This document shows positions 17,896-26,563 of a DNA stretch of 58,030 bases, one piece after another. This DNA is from JAIOTH01 sp964486685 (GTDB lineage: Bacteria; Patescibacteriota; Patescibacteriia; UBA1558; S5-K13), in the NCBI GenBank assembly GCA_964486685.1, contig CAZAOE010000006.1, positions 1 to 58,030 of the forward strand, given 5' to 3'. Position numbers and translations under genes: made by a program. The notes under the pieces are model-generated. The model saw only the letters and a program-made list of their open reading frames with translations. It had not been told where the DNA came from and searched no databases. How positions within the stretch are numbered: the first letter of the stretch is position 1; every line of letters starts with the position of its first letter.

Positions 17896-19060
17896 TAAGA
17901 TTAAAACCTTAATAGATATAATTATTACGTATCCTATTTATTTTTTGTCTTTTTTATTTCCTAAAAATAAAAAAATCTGGGTTTTTATTGGCTGGCATCT
18001 AAAAAATAATGGGGAAATATTTGCCGATAACACCAAGTATTTATTTTTATATACTTCTCAAAACGAAAAGAATATTAAAGCAATTTGGTTAGCAAAAAAT
18101 AAAAAATTAGCTAAAAAACTAAATAAACTTGGATATATATCTTATTATGATAAAAGTTTAAAGGGCATATACTATGCTTTAAGAGCCAAATATACAATTA
18201 TAGATGCTTATTTACAAAGACAAAATTTTAGATACACTGGCGGGTCAAAAATCATTCAACTTCTTCATGGCAAGGGAATGAAAAAGGGTGGGTATGCAAA
18301 AAAAATCTTAAAGCATAATGATTATATATTTACAACTTCAAATTTTACAATAAACCTATTACCAGAAAGCTTTACTAAAAATAGTAAATGTATTGTTTCT
18401 GGATTTTCCAGAGATGATTCTTTTTTTACTGAAATAAAAAATTCTGAAATAGATACAGATATCATTTGTTTAAAAAAGATAAGTCCCAACACCCTGAAAA
18501 GGGTCGTGGGGATAAAAGAATCAAATACTGAAAATAAAAACATTTTATATGCTCCCACATTCAGAAGAAATATGAAAAATTTTGACTTGGAGAGTATCTT
18601 AAATTTACAAAACTGGTTAAAGGAGAATGCATATTCCTTATTTATTTCTTTACATTCAAAATATAGAATACAAAAAAGGTTGGAAAATTCAAAAAACATA
18701 TTCTTTATAAAGGATTGTGATATTACTCCTTTATTAAAATATTTTGATCTTCTTATAACTGATTATTCTTCCATATTTACCGACTTTCTCTTAACAAATA
18801 ATCGCATAATTTTCTATCCTTTTGATTTACAGGACTATAAACAAAAAGAAGGTCTTTGTTTTGATTATAATAAATTTACTCCTGGACCAAAAGTATTTAA
18901 TATAACAGAATTAAAAAAAGAATTAAATGAAGTATTTATTGAGGACAAATACCAAGAAAAAAGATTAGAAATAAAAAATCTGTATCATAAATATACAGAT
19001 AAAAATGCTTCTCAGCGCATAATAGAAACAATCAAAAAAGAAGAAAATTTAAACTTTTAA
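17879..19060 (+). CDS. CDP-glycerol glycerophosphotransferase family protein (TagB/TagF-like)
   Basis: A 393-residue member of the family that transfers polyol-phosphate from CDP-glycerol or CDP-ribitol to glycans. The first 30 residues are hydrophobic and likely hold it to the membrane. GT-B fold signatures include IIQLLHGKGMKKGGY, NILYAPTFRRN, and the C-terminal LLITDYSSIFTDFLL with YPFDLQDYKQKEGLCFDY. It is translationally coupled to the nucleotidyltransferase (17-base overlap). Together they suggest a phospho-polyol decoration resembling teichoic acid chemistry. Its end overlaps the convergent gene at 19049 by 12 bases. Confidence 0.9.
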   Translation: MKKIISKIKTLIDIIITYPIYFLSFLFPKNKKIWVFIGWHLKNNGEIFADNTKYLFLYTSQNEKNIKAIWLAKNKKLAKKLNKLGYISYYDKSLKGIYYALRAKYTIIDAYLQRQNFRYTGGSKIIQLLHGKGMKKGGYAKKILKHNDYIFTTSNFTINLLPESFTKNSKCIVSGFSRDDSFFTEIKNSEIDTDIICLKKISPNTLKRVVGIKESNTENKNILYAPTFRRNMKNFDLESILNLQNWLKENAYSLFISLHSKYRIQKRLENSKNIFFIKDCDITPLLKYFDLLITDYSSIFTDFLLTNNRIIFYPFDLQDYKQKEGLCFDYNKFTPGPKVFNITELKKELNEVFIEDKYQEKRLEIKNLYHKYTDKNASQRIIETIKKEENLNF

Positions 19061-20185
19061 ACTTTCTATAAATAACTCCTCATATTTCACTACATTTACT
19101 TTTATATCAAATTTTTTACAAATTTCTAATGAATTAGAACCCATTAGATTTATTTTGTTATAATTATTTTTTAATATATTAACAATTGAGTTAACAACAT
19201 TTTCTTCCCCATTATCAATCAAATAGCCATTATAATGATTTTCAATCATCTTTTTTGAACCACTTGTTTTAGTAGAAATAATTGGTAAACCAAAAGACAG
19301 GGCTTCTAAAAAAGCAATGCTAAAACCCTCTATTTCAGATGTAGATACAAAAACATTGCTCAACATATAATATTTATAGATATTTTTTTTAACTCCTAAT
19401 AAAAATACTCTGTTTTCTAATCCCAGACCATTTATCTTTTGTGCTAACTGATTTTTTAAAACTCCTTCGCCTAAAATAATTAATTTGTAGCTTCTGTCTT
19501 TTTTGGATAGTTCATAAAAAGCATCTATTAACAAATCTATCCTTTTTTGATGGGTTAAACGAGCCACATTAATAATAATTTTATCATCCATATTAAAACC
19601 TAATTCTTCCCTAAATTGCAAAATATTTTCCTGATTTATTTCTTTAAATTTTTTAATCTCTTCTAAATCAATTCCATTAAATATTGTCACAAATTTATTT
19701 TTGCTAATTTTTTCTTGTTTGGATGTAAAATCAGCCACTTCATCTGAAACTGCAATAATTTTATAAGTGAAATAAGATAAAAATTTATCTATGCATTGAT
19801 GTAACTTAATTTTATTTATGTAGGTATTATGTTCAACTATAATTGCTTTAATTTTTAAAATTATAGCAATAATTCTAAACACCGTATTACTAAAAAATAG
19901 ATTACTTAATACTAAATCGGGTCTTATTGATTTTATTTTTTTTAAAAGACTGGACCAGCTTTTAAAATCAAAAAAATTTTTAAAATCGAAGCGAACAACT
20001 TTTACATAATTAGGAATTAAATCATGTAAAGAAGTTTTATTTTTTAATTCAAATAAACTAATTAAATAAAATTCAAATTTGTCTCTATTAAAATATTTAA
20101 ACTGCTTTAATAAAAGTGTTTGGGCGCCACCAATACAAAAATCATTTATCCCAATTACTATTTTTATTTTTTTATTATTTTTCAT
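19049..20185 (-). CDS. family 4 glycosyltransferase
   Basis: A 378-residue GT-B enzyme. The N-terminus KIVIGINDFCIGGAQTLLLK carries the Gly-rich acceptor-domain loop. The donor domain has NVARLTHQKRIDLLI, ILGEGVLKNQL, and the E-x7-E nucleotide-sugar motif in EIEGFSIAFLEALSFGLP. Length is normal. It overlaps the upstream methyltransferase gene by 11 bases and forms a minus-strand run with 20175 and 20834. Specific sugars cannot be assigned. Confidence 0.92.
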   Translation of the reverse strand: MKNNKKIKIVIGINDFCIGGAQTLLLKQFKYFNRDKFEFYLISLFELKNKTSLHDLIPNYVKVVRFDFKNFFDFKSWSSLLKKIKSIRPDLVLSNLFFSNTVFRIIAIILKIKAIIVEHNTYINKIKLHQCIDKFLSYFTYKIIAVSDEVADFTSKQEKISKNKFVTIFNGIDLEEIKKFKEINQENILQFREELGFNMDDKIIINVARLTHQKRIDLLIDAFYELSKKDRSYKLIILGEGVLKNQLAQKINGLGLENRVFLLGVKKNIYKYYMLSNVFVSTSEIEGFSIAFLEALSFGLPIISTKTSGSKKMIENHYNGYLIDNGEENVVNSIVNILKNNYNKINLMGSNSLEICKKFDIKVNVVKYEELFIESLKV

Positions 20186-20828
20186 CTTTTATATTTTTAC
20201 TTTTTAATACAAAAAAACATTTATAAGGTGTTAATAAGGCCTTTTTAATAAATTTAATTTCAAAATACTTATTTATACAAAATTTAATTTTTTTCATCTT
20301 AAAATTCTTATTATCTATTTCCCAATAATGCTGGCCAGAAATTTCAAAACCTGGAAATTTAATAGGAAAAGCCAACAATAATCTAAAATAATCTCTCTTA
20401 AATAAAGTTCTTATAAAAGGAAATTTTATTATTACTTCAAAGCCACTATTTCTATAAGGCAAAGATATTATTACATTTTTAGAAATTTTAGATAGTTTAT
20501 TTAAAATACTTTCAAAATCATCAAAAGGAGTATGTTCGAGAACCTCATAGGCGACTATCAAATCAAATTCATTTTCTTTAAAAAAAATCTCTTTGACATC
20601 ACCAATAATATTTGGTTTCAAATCTTCTGCTATATCTAATGTTGTAATATTTAAATCTGGATTTTTTTGAAGATAATTTACAACAACTCCATCTCCAACA
20701 CCTATAAAAAGTATATTTCTTGCATTAGACCTCCTAATTAAATCTATTTGATAAAAATAAGAAACAAAGCGCTCCAGATTAGCATATTTACTAGTAAGAT
20801 AATAACTTTTATCAACTTGTTTATCCAT
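20175..20828 (-). CDS. class I SAM-dependent methyltransferase
   Basis: A 217-residue methyltransferase. Motif I is NILFIGVGDGVVVNYL near residue 38, the acidic motif is TTLDIAED, and LIVAYEVLEHTPFDDF is the post-I signature of small-molecule and sugar methyltransferases. No membrane segment. Because it sits between two glycosyltransferase genes (11-base overlap downstream, 5-base gap upstream), O-methylation of the surface glycan is the likely role. Confidence 0.88.
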   Translation of the reverse strand: MDKQVDKSYYLTSKYANLERFVSYFYQIDLIRRSNARNILFIGVGDGVVVNYLQKNPDLNITTLDIAEDLKPNIIGDVKEIFFKENEFDLIVAYEVLEHTPFDDFESILNKLSKISKNVIISLPYRNSGFEVIIKFPFIRTLFKRDYFRLLLAFPIKFPGFEISGQHYWEIDNKNFKMKKIKFCINKYFEIKFIKKALLTPYKCFFVLKSKNIKDEK

Positions 20829-20833
20829 GATAG

Positions 20834-21928
20834 TTATTTAAATAAATTAATAAATATTTTAGATACCCTCTTAATATCAAATTGTTTTATTTGCTCTAAA
20901 TTAGTTATTCTCAATTTCTCATATAAAGAATAATCTTCTAATATTTTTTTAATACTATTAGATATATTTTTCACATCTCCAATATCAAAAATAAATTCTT
21001 GTTGTTCTTTAGTACTAATTTCTCTTACGCCCCCAATATCAAAAGCAATATAAGGCAGGCCTAAAGCCATTGATTCTAATAAAACTCGCGGAAAGCCCTC
21101 TTCCTCGGAGGGCATAAAAAACAATTTAGATATTTTCATTAAAGCTGGAACATCTTGATTAGGAACCCGACCCAATAATTTTATATTCTCTAATTTATTA
21201 TCCTCTATTTCTTGTTTTAAAATATTTTTATAAGGACCGTCGCCGGCTATTAAAAATTCAACATCAAGGTCTTTAAGGGCATTAGCTACTGGAACTATAT
21301 AATGAGTACCCTTTCTTTTAGCTAACCTATGTAAAAATAAAATATAAATTTTATTTCTATCTAAATCATATTTTTTATAAATAAATTCTGAATCTATATT
21401 TTGAAATCTTTCTAAATCAATCCAATTAGGCATTATCTTAATTTTATTAGGACTAATCTGGTAATTTTGACTATATCCATCTTTTAAAGCGTTTACTCCC
21501 GTAACTAAAAAATTAATCATCCCCAATATTATTTGTAAAAACTTATCCTTTCCAAAAAGCCACATCATGCCACAATTCCAATAAAAAGTTCTGGCCTTAG
21601 TTAATTTAGAGACCAAACTAGCGTTGAAAGCACTAATATAAGAATAATGAACGTAAAAATTATTATAGCCCTTAATTCTATTCCAAATAATCAAAATTAA
21701 ATTTTCTAAAATTCTAAGAGGTTTAAAAGAAAACCTTTGGACATAAATATTTTTTATATCTTCAAAAAAAGAAATGTCAGATTTAGATTTTTCAATAATC
21801 AAACTCATATCTAAATCTTGAGAAACCTCATTAATTAAAGAATAAAGATAAAAAAAATGAGTATCTATTTCTAAATCAAATTTAGGTAAAATATAACAAA
21901 CTTTTAACTTTTTACTGCTTTCTCCCAT
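20834..21928 (-). CDS. family 4 glycosyltransferase
   Basis: A 364-residue GT-B enzyme. Donor-domain motifs are LFLHRLAKRKGTHYIVP, FLIAGDGPYKN, and the E-x7-E motif in EEEGFPRVLLESMALGLP. The acceptor domain starts KVCYILPKFDLEIDTH, without the canonical GG loop. It opens a three-gene run (20834, 20175, 19049) on the minus strand. Only 16 bases separate it from the AbiE-like toxin gene upstream, so it may be co-transcribed with that pair. Confidence 0.91.
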   Translation of the reverse strand: MGESSKKLKVCYILPKFDLEIDTHFFYLYSLINEVSQDLDMSLIIEKSKSDISFFEDIKNIYVQRFSFKPLRILENLILIIWNRIKGYNNFYVHYSYISAFNASLVSKLTKARTFYWNCGMMWLFGKDKFLQIILGMINFLVTGVNALKDGYSQNYQISPNKIKIMPNWIDLERFQNIDSEFIYKKYDLDRNKIYILFLHRLAKRKGTHYIVPVANALKDLDVEFLIAGDGPYKNILKQEIEDNKLENIKLLGRVPNQDVPALMKISKLFFMPSEEEGFPRVLLESMALGLPYIAFDIGGVREISTKEQQEFIFDIGDVKNISNSIKKILEDYSLYEKLRITNLEQIKQFDIKRVSKIFINLFK

Positions 21929-21944
21929 GATTGTTTATATAGAT

Positions 21945-22718
21945 TTATAACTCTTGTTCAATATATTCTTTAAAACTCACAATCCTTTCTTGATCATCTG
22001 GATTAATTAAAAAAGGCAAAACATCTCTAGATAATTGAATCATATTTAATTGACTAATCTTTTTTATTAATTTTATTTTAAACTCTTTAGTATCAATTTT
22101 TAATGTTTTTTCTATAAAATCATAATTTGGCTTGGTAATTCCAAACAAATAAGAAACGTCATAAAAATCTCTACCCTTTTCTCTTTTTCTCTGTAATATT
22201 GCCATTAACTTCTGAGATAAAAGAATATCGGATTCATTAACCTTAATCTTTCGATATATTCCAAATTTATTTAATGTAAAAATTTTTTGTTGAGAAGAAA
22301 TATTTTTATGAACAGTATCGATTCTGATTAATATTTTTTCATCTTTATGTTCACTTATATTATTTTCAAAAAGTAAATTAGAAAATTTTACATAACAATG
22401 ATAAGCTCCTTTTTTAATAAAACGAAAATCAATTTCAAAACCTTTATTTTCCATATCTCGTACAGCATTTTCAATAAGAATAATAAATTTTTCATAAGAC
22501 AGACCCAAATTATCAAAATCTAAATCTTCTGAAAAACGAGAACTATCATAAACAATTCTAATGGCTGTTCCACCAATAAAACTTAATAATTCGCTGTTCG
22601 ATTGTTTAAAAATTGAATCCAAAAATTCATGCTGTAAATATTCCACTAAAACAGCCTTAGGATTTTTACGAAATATTTCATCAGTATATTTTGCTTTTAT
22701 TGTTTGTATATTTAACAT
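21945..22718 (-). CDS. AbiEii-like nucleotidyltransferase toxin
   Basis: A 257-residue member of the AbiEii/AbiGii (DUF1814) family of nucleotidyltransferases, the toxin of type IV toxin-antitoxin and phage-abortive systems. The core is FIGGTAIRI followed by SEDLDFDNLG (metal-binding Asp pair), then the later motif KREKGRDFYDVSYLFGI. It starts the base after the stop of the antitoxin-like gene (22719), the normal order for abiE operons. AbiEii-type enzymes of this family modify tRNA ends; activity here is inferred. Confidence 0.9.
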   Translation of the reverse strand: MLNIQTIKAKYTDEIFRKNPKAVLVEYLQHEFLDSIFKQSNSELLSFIGGTAIRIVYDSSRFSEDLDFDNLGLSYEKFIILIENAVRDMENKGFEIDFRFIKKGAYHCYVKFSNLLFENNISEHKDEKILIRIDTVHKNISSQQKIFTLNKFGIYRKIKVNESDILLSQKLMAILQRKREKGRDFYDVSYLFGITKPNYDFIEKTLKIDTKEFKIKLIKKISQLNMIQLSRDVLPFLINPDDQERIVSFKEYIEQEL

Positions 22719-23321
22719 TTAATTTGATTTAAAAATTAAATTTAATATCTTCTCTAACTTTTTACTATTAAATTTTCTAGAATATCTTTTAATCTTTTTA
22801 TAATCCAACTCCTTCAAAGATGAATGATTAAAACGCAATCCATCAACATCATCTTGATTATTGATTTTAGAAGAATTTAAATATAAATAATCTAATAATG
22901 CCTTTTCTGGTTCAGCAATTAAATAAGTTTGATTATTATCAATCTCTTCTTTATAACCAAAAAATAACTCTTTTTTTAGATGTCTAAAAATGAATGCCCC
23001 AAATGCGTTTTTAAAAGTTCTGGTGGTTTTATTAGTTATAGAAGTACAATTATAGATTATTTCTGGAATTAAACCATATTTTGCCAAAACCCACTCTAAA
23101 CTTACATAACTAGGTTGATACAGATTATAAGCTATAAACTCATTTTTTAAATTTTCTTTCCTAATAGAAATAACATATAAACCATTTTTTAACCTTATTA
23201 AATACTTTTTATCAACCCAATTAGATAATTGATAAGGATACACCTTTAAATCAAGTATTTTTAAATCCTGTAAAGAAAAAATTGGATTTTTAATTTTTGT
23301 TATTAATTCATTATATTTCAT
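22719..23321 (-). CDS. AbiEi-like antitoxin / winged-helix regulator
   Basis: A 200-residue protein that fits the AbiEi antitoxin pattern: an N-terminal winged helix (about 1-60, with SNWVDKKYLIRLKNGLYVIS) and a C-terminal domain with YVSLEWVLAKYGLIPE and the conserved AEPEKALLDYLYL. Such antitoxins repress their own operon and neutralise the nucleotidyltransferase. It is immediately upstream of abiEii (no spacer). A sigma70-like promoter is visible at 23354-23382. The pair sits inside the glycosyltransferase locus and breaks its continuity. Confidence 0.87.
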   Translation of the reverse strand: MKYNELITKIKNPIFSLQDLKILDLKVYPYQLSNWVDKKYLIRLKNGLYVISIRKENLKNEFIAYNLYQPSYVSLEWVLAKYGLIPEIIYNCTSITNKTTRTFKNAFGAFIFRHLKKELFFGYKEEIDNNQTYLIAEPEKALLDYLYLNSSKINNQDDVDGLRFNHSSLKELDYKKIKRYSRKFNSKKLEKILNLIFKSN

Positions 23322-23353
23322 TTTTTTATTATTTTTAATAATATTATGAAATA

Positions 23354-23382
23354 AGTATACTATAAATTCAAATAATATACAA
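23354..23382 (-). promoter_or_regulatory. candidate promoter of the AbiE-like pair
   Basis: Minus strand: -35 TTGTAT (23377-23382), a 17-base spacer, -10 TATACT (23354-23359), and the ATG at 23321. This gives a short leader of about 25-30 bases. Confidence 0.6.
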
Positions 23383-23403
23383 ATTTTTATGTATGCTCCT
23401 AGT

Positions 23404-24540
23404 TCAATTAATTGTCCTTTCCCATGACTCTTTATATAAATTTAAGGTCTCCTCTTTACTTAATAAATTTTTAACAGATTCTTGGGCATTGTTTCCTAAC
23501 TTTAATCTTAATTCTTGATTCTTAATCAATTCTTCCATCTTCTTCTCCAAAACTTCCTGATCTTGAACGGGTACAATAATTCCATTCTCTCCATCTTTTA
23601 TAAACTCTCCAGCACAACCAACATCAGTCATAATAATTGGCAACCCGTAGCTAGCTGCTTCAATAACAACCATTCCCCAGCCCTCATAATTAGAGGTGAG
23701 TAAAAAACAATCTGCTTGTTGATAAAATTGAGCTAAATCTTTTTTATAGCCCAGTAGTTTTATATTCTCCTTCAATTCGTAATCCGTCTGCCTGCCGGAG
23801 CCTTGGCGAAGGTGGGTAATTCGTAATTCGTAATCCTTTCTCTCTGGCCCATCTCCAATAATCCAAAGCTCAATATTTTTAAATCTACCCGCTTCGCCGA
23901 AGCGAATGCGAGGCGAGTCTTTCAAATTAGCAATTGCTTTAATCTGCATCTGTATGTTTTTAACAGGCACCAATCTCCCTACGGTTAAAAAAATAAATTT
24001 ATCTCCTTTTTTTGTGCTCCGTAATTCGTAATTCGTACTTCGTGCTTCAACATATATCGGAACAACTGTAATCTTGTCTTCTTGTACTTTAAAATCCTCA
24101 ATCAATTGCTTTTTCAATCTTTGACTTACCGTTCGAACTGAATCTGCTCTTTTTAAAACATATTTAGCTATTAATTTTCTAATTCCCTTTAATTTTTCAA
24201 AACCGTGTACCTGGATTTCTAATCCCAAATTAAACTGTTTTGCTAATTTTAATGCCAATAAACTCAAAAAATATACATCTTGAACAGTTATTAAATTATA
24301 AGTATTCTGTTTTATAAGTTTTATGGCTCTTTTTTTTAAATCAAAAAAACCTTTAAACTTACCCTCAGTCCTTACAGAAAAAACTTCTACATTATCAGAT
24401 AAATCAATCTTTATATCTTTATCTCCGACAATTAGAACGTGGTATTTATCTACTAAATTTCCATATTCAATAGCACGTTTTGAAACGCTTGAATTTTTAT
24501 CTACTATATTTTTATCAGTACCAATACTTAAAATTTTCAT
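23404..24540 (-). CDS. family 4 glycosyltransferase carrying three repeat-derived insertions
   Basis: A 378-residue GT-B enzyme. Donor-domain motifs are FLTVGRLVPVKNIQMQI, LWIIGDGPERKDYEL, and the E-x7-E motif NYEGWGMVVIEAASYGLP. Three stretches look like repeat DNA read in frame: about 165-176 (RSTNYELRST, from ATTCGTAATTC-type words at 24015-24048), about 208-217 (SPRIRFGEAG, from the GC-rich palindrome at 23890-23917), and about 240-254 (HLRQGSGRQ, from 23788-23815). All keep the frame and fall in loops of the fold. It overlaps the upstream gene by 4 bases. Confidence 0.9.
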   Translation of the reverse strand: MKILSIGTDKNIVDKNSSVSKRAIEYGNLVDKYHVLIVGDKDIKIDLSDNVEVFSVRTEGKFKGFFDLKKRAIKLIKQNTYNLITVQDVYFLSLLALKLAKQFNLGLEIQVHGFEKLKGIRKLIAKYVLKRADSVRTVSQRLKKQLIEDFKVQEDKITVVPIYVEARSTNYELRSTKKGDKFIFLTVGRLVPVKNIQMQIKAIANLKDSPRIRFGEAGRFKNIELWIIGDGPERKDYELRITHLRQGSGRQTDYELKENIKLLGYKKDLAQFYQQADCFLLTSNYEGWGMVVIEAASYGLPIIMTDVGCAGEFIKDGENGIIVPVQDQEVLEKKMEELIKNQELRLKLGNNAQESVKNLLSKEETLNLYKESWERTIN

Positions 24541-25748
24541 TTTACTATATTTAAAATAATATTATACACACCACTTAAATGCTTTTCATAATTAAATTTT
24601 TCCTTTAATCTTTTAATGTCCTCTTCGTGAATTTGCCTCATATTGTCTATATTATTTAATATATGAATAATATTTTCTTTATTATTTAAATCTATAAATT
24701 TGACTCCTCTATTATTAAATTCTCCGAAAATTTCTTCAAGAGCGCCCTGTTTTGATAAAATGACCCTAACCCCGGATAATAATGCCTCTAGTGTCGCAAA
24801 GGAAAATGTTTCTACGACGCTTAATAAAACAAAGGCATCTGCTAAAGAATAGAGATTTAATAATTCCTCCCTATCTATTTTACCAGTCAAAATAACTTTA
24901 TTTTCCAATTTTAGTTTTCTTATTAACTGCCTTAATTTTTTTTCTTCGGGACCACTACCAATAATCAATAATTTTGCATTATTTACATTACTAAATATAT
25001 CAATTAAATAATCAAATTTTTTCAAATTAATTAATCTGCCACTACTTATAAATATTTTATTTCCATTATCTCTCTCGTTTTTAACATATTTAAATATTTT
25101 TTCATTTTCATAATCATTAATATTTGAAATGTGAAAACAATCAATCGCGTTATGAATTACTTCAATTTTATTATCAGCAATATTATATGCTTTAATGGTC
25201 TTTTTTAAAAATTCACTGGGAACAATGACTTTATGTGCATTCTTATAAACCCGCTTTGATAAAAATCGTTTGATTAATGTGCTTAAAGATAAAACTTGTT
25301 TACTATCATAAGATCCAAAATATTCCTCTTTTATTAGGCCTTTTTGATAAGCATGCTCCCAAGCTATATCACCGCCAATCCTAACAATATATTTCTTTTT
25401 AATAAATAAATTTGCAAACAATAATGCTAATCCGCATAATGATACATCGTGCAAATAAATAATATCTATATCTTTTGAATTTTTTATAATCTGAACAAAA
25501 TATTTTATTAACCTAAAAAACACATTACAATTCCTTAAAACTCTTATCACCTTAAAATCAGAATCGTACTTTTTATCCTCTATTACATCACTAAATGTAA
25601 TAACTCTTATTTCACAGTTATTCTTTAATAAAAACTTTGTGAATTGAGTTAAATAAGTAGCTGGCCCGCCAATATCTGGTGGATAAATTCCGGTTGTGAT
25701 CAATATTTTTAATCCTTTGGGTGATTTTTTATTATTTTCGAAAATCAT
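24537..25748 (-). CDS. family 4 glycosyltransferase
   Basis: A 403-residue GT-B enzyme. The acceptor domain begins with ILITTGIYPPDIGGPATYL (GG loop), then YLHDVSLCGLALL. The donor domain has FISSGRLINLKKFDYLI, LLIIGSGPEEKKLR, and ETFSFATLEALLSGVRVI as the E-x7-E motif. Its stop overlaps the start of the gene at 23404 (ATGA, 4 bases), so the two form a coupled pair. The 146 bases upstream are low-complexity ATTCTGAATTC-like DNA with no gene. Confidence 0.92.
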   Translation of the reverse strand: MIFENNKKSPKGLKILITTGIYPPDIGGPATYLTQFTKFLLKNNCEIRVITFSDVIEDKKYDSDFKVIRVLRNCNVFFRLIKYFVQIIKNSKDIDIIYLHDVSLCGLALLFANLFIKKKYIVRIGGDIAWEHAYQKGLIKEEYFGSYDSKQVLSLSTLIKRFLSKRVYKNAHKVIVPSEFLKKTIKAYNIADNKIEVIHNAIDCFHISNINDYENEKIFKYVKNERDNGNKIFISSGRLINLKKFDYLIDIFSNVNNAKLLIIGSGPEEKKLRQLIRKLKLENKVILTGKIDREELLNLYSLADAFVLLSVVETFSFATLEALLSGVRVILSKQGALEEIFGEFNNRGVKFIDLNNKENIIHILNNIDNMRQIHEEDIKRLKEKFNYEKHLSGVYNIILNIVK

Positions 25749-25894
25749 AGTTAAATTAAAATTGGAAGTTTAAAAATTATAATTTAAAATTTATTCCGTA
25801 CTCCATAATTCTGAATTCTTACTCCTCTTTTCAACTTGCAAGTTTAAACTTTTAACTTGTTGTTCTTTCAAATATATTATTCATTTTATAAACT

Positions 25895-26554
25895 TCAAAT
25901 ACAACTTATATTATTATAACCTATTAATTCCTTCATCCTTTTTTTGCTATATTTGAAATCATAATTTACTTTGGCAATTACATAAAAATGAGGATAAATA
26001 ATATCTAAAAAATGATCAATAAATTTATTTTTAAAATAAAACCCCCTGACATCTATAATGTCCCACCCGGATTTTTCTACTGTTTTCATCAGCGTATATC
26101 TATTAAAAAAATTAATATGTGATACGGCCATACTCCCTTTAAATTTATTAAATTTTAACAAATATTTTATCATAGGAATACATGGAACACCCAGAATTAA
26201 TAAAGCATCCTTTTTTAAATACTTTTTTATTTTATTTAAAAAATTATGAGGAGAATATAAATGCTCCAATAAATTATTAGCAAAAATCACATCAAAATTA
26301 TTCTCGGGTATTTTTAAATCATCATACTCGATATTGCCATATTGTATATTAAGATCCTTAGATTTGCCATAATCAACTTCATCTTGAATAATCGTAATAC
26401 CTAGGCTATTTTTACCAAAATGCGTTAAAAACTCTCCATAAGAACATCCTATATCTAAAACAGTTTTTTTATCTAATCCAAAAATATTTATTATATTATT
26501 AAATACTTTGGACTTTGCCTGATTTTGAAATCTTAATTCAATATCTTGATTCAT
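25895..26554 (-). CDS. class I SAM-dependent methyltransferase
   Basis: A 219-residue methyltransferase. Motif I is TVLDIGCSYGEFLTHFG near residues 34-50, motif II is absent or weak (GITIIQDE), and FDVIFANNLLEHLYSPHNFL is the typical Methyltransf_11/23 post-motif. The C-terminal part is basic. It starts 9 bases after the stop of the glycosyltransferase at 26564 and is likely co-transcribed with it, acting on the same glycan. Confidence 0.87.
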   Translation of the reverse strand: MNQDIELRFQNQAKSKVFNNIINIFGLDKKTVLDIGCSYGEFLTHFGKNSLGITIIQDEVDYGKSKDLNIQYGNIEYDDLKIPENNFDVIFANNLLEHLYSPHNFLNKIKKYLKKDALLILGVPCIPMIKYLLKFNKFKGSMAVSHINFFNRYTLMKTVEKSGWDIIDVRGFYFKNKFIDHFLDIIYPHFYVIAKVNYDFKYSKKRMKELIGYNNISCI

Positions 26555-26563
26555 ATCAATATG

